Shown: positions 6,744 to 7,882 of the stretch, in pieces
Numbering within the stretch: position 1 is the first letter of the stretch
How the letters are laid out: every line of letters starts with the position of its first letter
Assembly: GCA_964611275.1 (NCBI GenBank)
Contig: CAZSZS010000012.1
Coordinates: 1 to 7,882 of the forward strand
Length of the DNA stretch: 7,882 nt
Direction: 5' to 3'
From: WJMT01 sp964611275
Lineage (GTDB): Bacteria > Acidobacteriota > Aminicenantia > Aminicenantales > Aminicenantaceae
Position numbers and translations under genes: made by a program
The notes under the pieces: generated by a model
The model's database searches: none
The model's input: only the letters and a program-made list of their open reading frames with translations
What the model was told of the DNA's origin: nothing

Positions 6744-7106
6744 ATGAATTCGAGGGTATCTTTATTCTACAAGAAGAAACATGAGTTAGCTTTTAGCGGC
6801 AGCCAGAATAAAGATTCGAAAAAGTTCAATGAATTATTCAAAGATTTCATTGATGAGCAAAATCGGACAGGAAGCAGGATATCAAAACGGGATTTCCTAA
6901 ATAACTTCCTTGAACACTTCTGCATTAAGAATGAAATTTCGTTTCGAGAGCTCATGGATCAATTGGAAAGGGCTTTTTTAGTCAGAATTTTGTCTGAGAT
7001 GAACGGCAACCAGAAGCTGGCTTCAGAGATACTGGGCATCAAACACACGACTCTCCATGAAAAAGTCAAAAAACACGGGATTCACTTCAAGAAGAAATCG
7101 ATGTAA
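6744..7106 (+). CDS. Small Fis-type helix-turn-helix DNA-binding protein
   Basis: A 120-residue basic protein. Residues 1-65 are lysine-rich and of no recognised family. Residues about 69-112 form a Fis-type (HTH_8) domain: LMDQLERAFLVRILSEMNGN, then QKLASEILGI and HTTLHEKVKKHG. This is the DNA-binding module found at the C-terminus of NtrC-family and RegA/PrrA-family regulators, and it keeps the family pattern GN..-AS.IL.I-.TL..K. Its recognition helix differs from that of the NtrC-type protein upstream, so a different DNA target is expected. It has no receiver and no AAA+ domain. It follows the stand-alone receiver gene in the same direction, and the pair resembles a RegA/PrrA-type regulator in two pieces. 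It could also act as an independent nucleoid-type or accessory factor. Confidence 0.88.
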   Translation: MNSRVSLFYKKKHELAFSGSQNKDSKKFNELFKDFIDEQNRTGSRISKRDFLNNFLEHFCIKNEISFRELMDQLERAFLVRILSEMNGNQKLASEILGIKHTTLHEKVKKHGIHFKKKSM

Positions 7107-7181
7107 TGATTTGATTTTTGTGGCTAATCCGTATGATTTCATAGTAACAAAGAATCATTTTAATCAAAGGGAATATAAAGA

Positions 7182-7283
7182 ATGAAAAAAATACCTATAG
7201 TGTTTTCTGAATACTTGGGATTGTCTTTCATTGTCTCCATATTAGGGATGATGCTCAGCCTTTGGATGTTTGCCTCTCATTAA
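7182..7283 (+). CDS. Possible 33-residue single-span membrane peptide
   Basis: ATG 7182 follows AAGGGA (7167-7172) at 9 nt and opens a frame of MKKIPIVFSEYLGLSF then IVSILGMMLSLWMFASH, ending at TAA 7281-7283. Residues about 11-31 are hydrophobic enough for one transmembrane helix, with lysines at the N-terminus. No family is recognised. Against it, the last third overlaps, in another frame, sequence that reads as part of the following 4Fe-4S protein family (PLDVCLSL), so this may be a chance ORF over a decayed 5' end. It is listed because start, ribosome binding site and hydrophobic profile agree. Confidence 0.42.
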   Translation: MKKIPIVFSEYLGLSFIVSILGMMLSLWMFASH

Positions 7284-7699
7284 ATGACAAAGCTGAATTT
7301 TTCATCAATCGAAGGATCGGAAAAGAAATGAGTGTTCAGGAGGCTCTTGAAGTTCTGGATAAAGCCCGGCAGCATGATCTGGTTCATGCTATCAATGATG
7401 TGGAGAATCCGGAATATCTCTGCAGATGCTGTGATTGCTGCTGCATGTATATTCAAGGATTGAAAAAATTCGGAATATTCACATCAATGGGCAGGTACGG
7501 GTTTGTTGCCCGGCTTACACCCGGGCTCTGTGATGTATGTGGTTTGTGCATTGAGAAGTGTCTTTTCAAGGCCATCACTTTAGAAAAGGGGAACATCGTC
7601 ATACATGAGGATGAATGCTTCGGATGCGGCCTTTGTTCATACCACTGCCCTCAGTCAGCCGTCAAATTGATTCGAACTAAAAAGGAGGAATCGCTATGA
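7262..7699 (+). CDS. 4Fe-4S dicluster protein with a CRCCDCCC motif, N-terminally short
   Basis: A 145-residue iron-sulfur protein. After an EALEVLDKARQHDLVHAIND segment (27-46) comes a cysteine cluster C54, C56, C57, C59, C60, C61. Then two ferredoxin-type 4Fe-4S sites follow: C90-x2-C93-x2-C96-x3-C100 (L instead of the usual P after it) and C119-x2-C122-x2-C125-x3-C129-P. The likely role is electron transfer or redox sensing; the partner is unknown. Longer relatives known to me carry about 100 or more extra N-terminal residues, including a CxC segment before the PLDVCLSL stretch, which here begins just before the first usable start. The start is unclear: TTG 7262 lacks a good ribosome binding site, and ATG 7328 would give a shorter 123-residue protein. 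TGA at 7208-7210 closes the frame upstream. It could be a 5'-truncated gene or a true short form. Confidence 0.75.
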   Translation: MDVCLSLNDKAEFFINRRIGKEMSVQEALEVLDKARQHDLVHAINDVENPEYLCRCCDCCCMYIQGLKKFGIFTSMGRYGFVARLTPGLCDVCGLCIEKCLFKAITLEKGNIVIHEDECFGCGLCSYHCPQSAVKLIRTKKEESL

Positions 7700-7842
7700 A
7701 ATCCTTCTGTCCCGCTAAATTCGGGTATTGGCTGGGGTACCAGGTAGTGAAATCATGTTCAAAAGAATACTCGGTTTCAGAAATGATGACATGGGCCCCT
7801 GAGGAGATCAAAAATAAAGCCTTATCTCAAATTAAAAAGTGA
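7696..7842 (+). CDS. 48-residue protein resembling the C-terminal tail of DUF2268/YjaZ-type proteins
   Basis: ATG 7696 overlaps the 4Fe-4S gene stop as ATGA and has a near-ideal AAAGGAGGAA (7681-7690). The product, MKSFCPAKFGYWLGYQVVKS followed by CSKEYSVSEMMTWAPEEIKN and KALSQIKK, is soluble with two cysteines. The GYWLGYQVVKS...SVSEMMTWAPEEI pattern resembles, from memory, the end of the putative Zn-dependent protease family DUF2268 (GY..GY.IV.....S..E......EI). The HExxH-bearing part of that family is absent, and the frame is closed by TAA at 7678-7680. It may be a small stand-alone protein translated with the 4Fe-4S protein, or a remnant. Nothing further is seen in 7843-7882. Confidence 0.6.
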   Translation: MKSFCPAKFGYWLGYQVVKSCSKEYSVSEMMTWAPEEIKNKALSQIKK

Positions 7843-7882
7843 TTTTTATCCCTGCCTGAAACACAATCCCGCTGAGATTCAC

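Noticed and set aside
6715..6747. Ten-codon ORF (MKRRDKRGKK) ending in an ATGA overlap with the Fis-like start
   Set aside because: It is too short and lysine/arginine-biased from A-rich sequence to support as a gene; the ATGA overlap may be chance.
7120..7136. TGGC-containing stretch before the small membrane peptide as a second sigma-54 promoter
   Set aside because: Twelve nucleotides after the GG the sequence is TG, not GC, and no TTGC box is present, so the -12 element fails.

Overview
The window reads as a piece of a Gram-negative-type bacterial chromosome of moderate GC, gene dense and with normal bacterial signals. A Sec-type signal peptide on a solute-binding protein, a periplasm-spanning histidine kinase, an NtrC-family regulator, a near-consensus sigma-54 promoter and a cysteine-rich 4Fe-4S protein suggest an anaerobic, possibly uncultured lineage (deltaproteobacterial-like, acidobacterial or Aminicenantes-like). 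That taxonomic placement is a weak inference from gene style only. There are no rRNA or tRNA genes, IS elements, CRISPR arrays or phage genes.

Layout. On the minus strand at the left lie the N-terminal part of a PAS-domain signalling protein, cut by the window edge (1-568), and a six-helix membrane protein of unknown function (687-1607). A 162-bp AT-rich divergent intergenic region with a perfect 11-bp inverted repeat separates these from a plus-strand series that fills the rest of the window: a family 5 (Dpp/Opp-type) solute-binding protein (1770-3362), a HAMP sensor histidine kinase (3386-4837) and an NtrC-type sigma-54 activator (4834-6168, overlapping the kinase by 4 nt). After a 156-bp gap holding inverted and direct repeats and a strong sigma-54 promoter (6273-6290) come a stand-alone receiver-domain protein (6325-6702), a stand-alone Fis-type DNA-binding protein (6744-7106), a possible 33-residue one-helix membrane peptide (7182-7283), an N-terminally short 4Fe-4S protein (7262-7699) and a 48-residue protein (7696-7842).

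How the genes may work together (inference). The binding protein has no ABC permease or ATPase gene beside it and is packed against a kinase with an extracytoplasmic sensor domain, so it may present a ligand to the kinase rather than feed a transporter. The kinase would phosphorylate D52 of the NtrC-type regulator. The sigma-54 promoter just downstream is its obvious first target, giving a local cascade: ligand - binding protein - kinase - NtrC activator - sigma-54 promoter - second-tier receiver and Fis proteins plus a redox-type protein. The second tier resembles a RegA/PrrA-type regulator (receiver plus Fis helix-turn-helix, no AAA+ domain) divided into two genes. The two most distal ORFs each look like the C-terminal part of a longer family and may be remnants or minimal versions.
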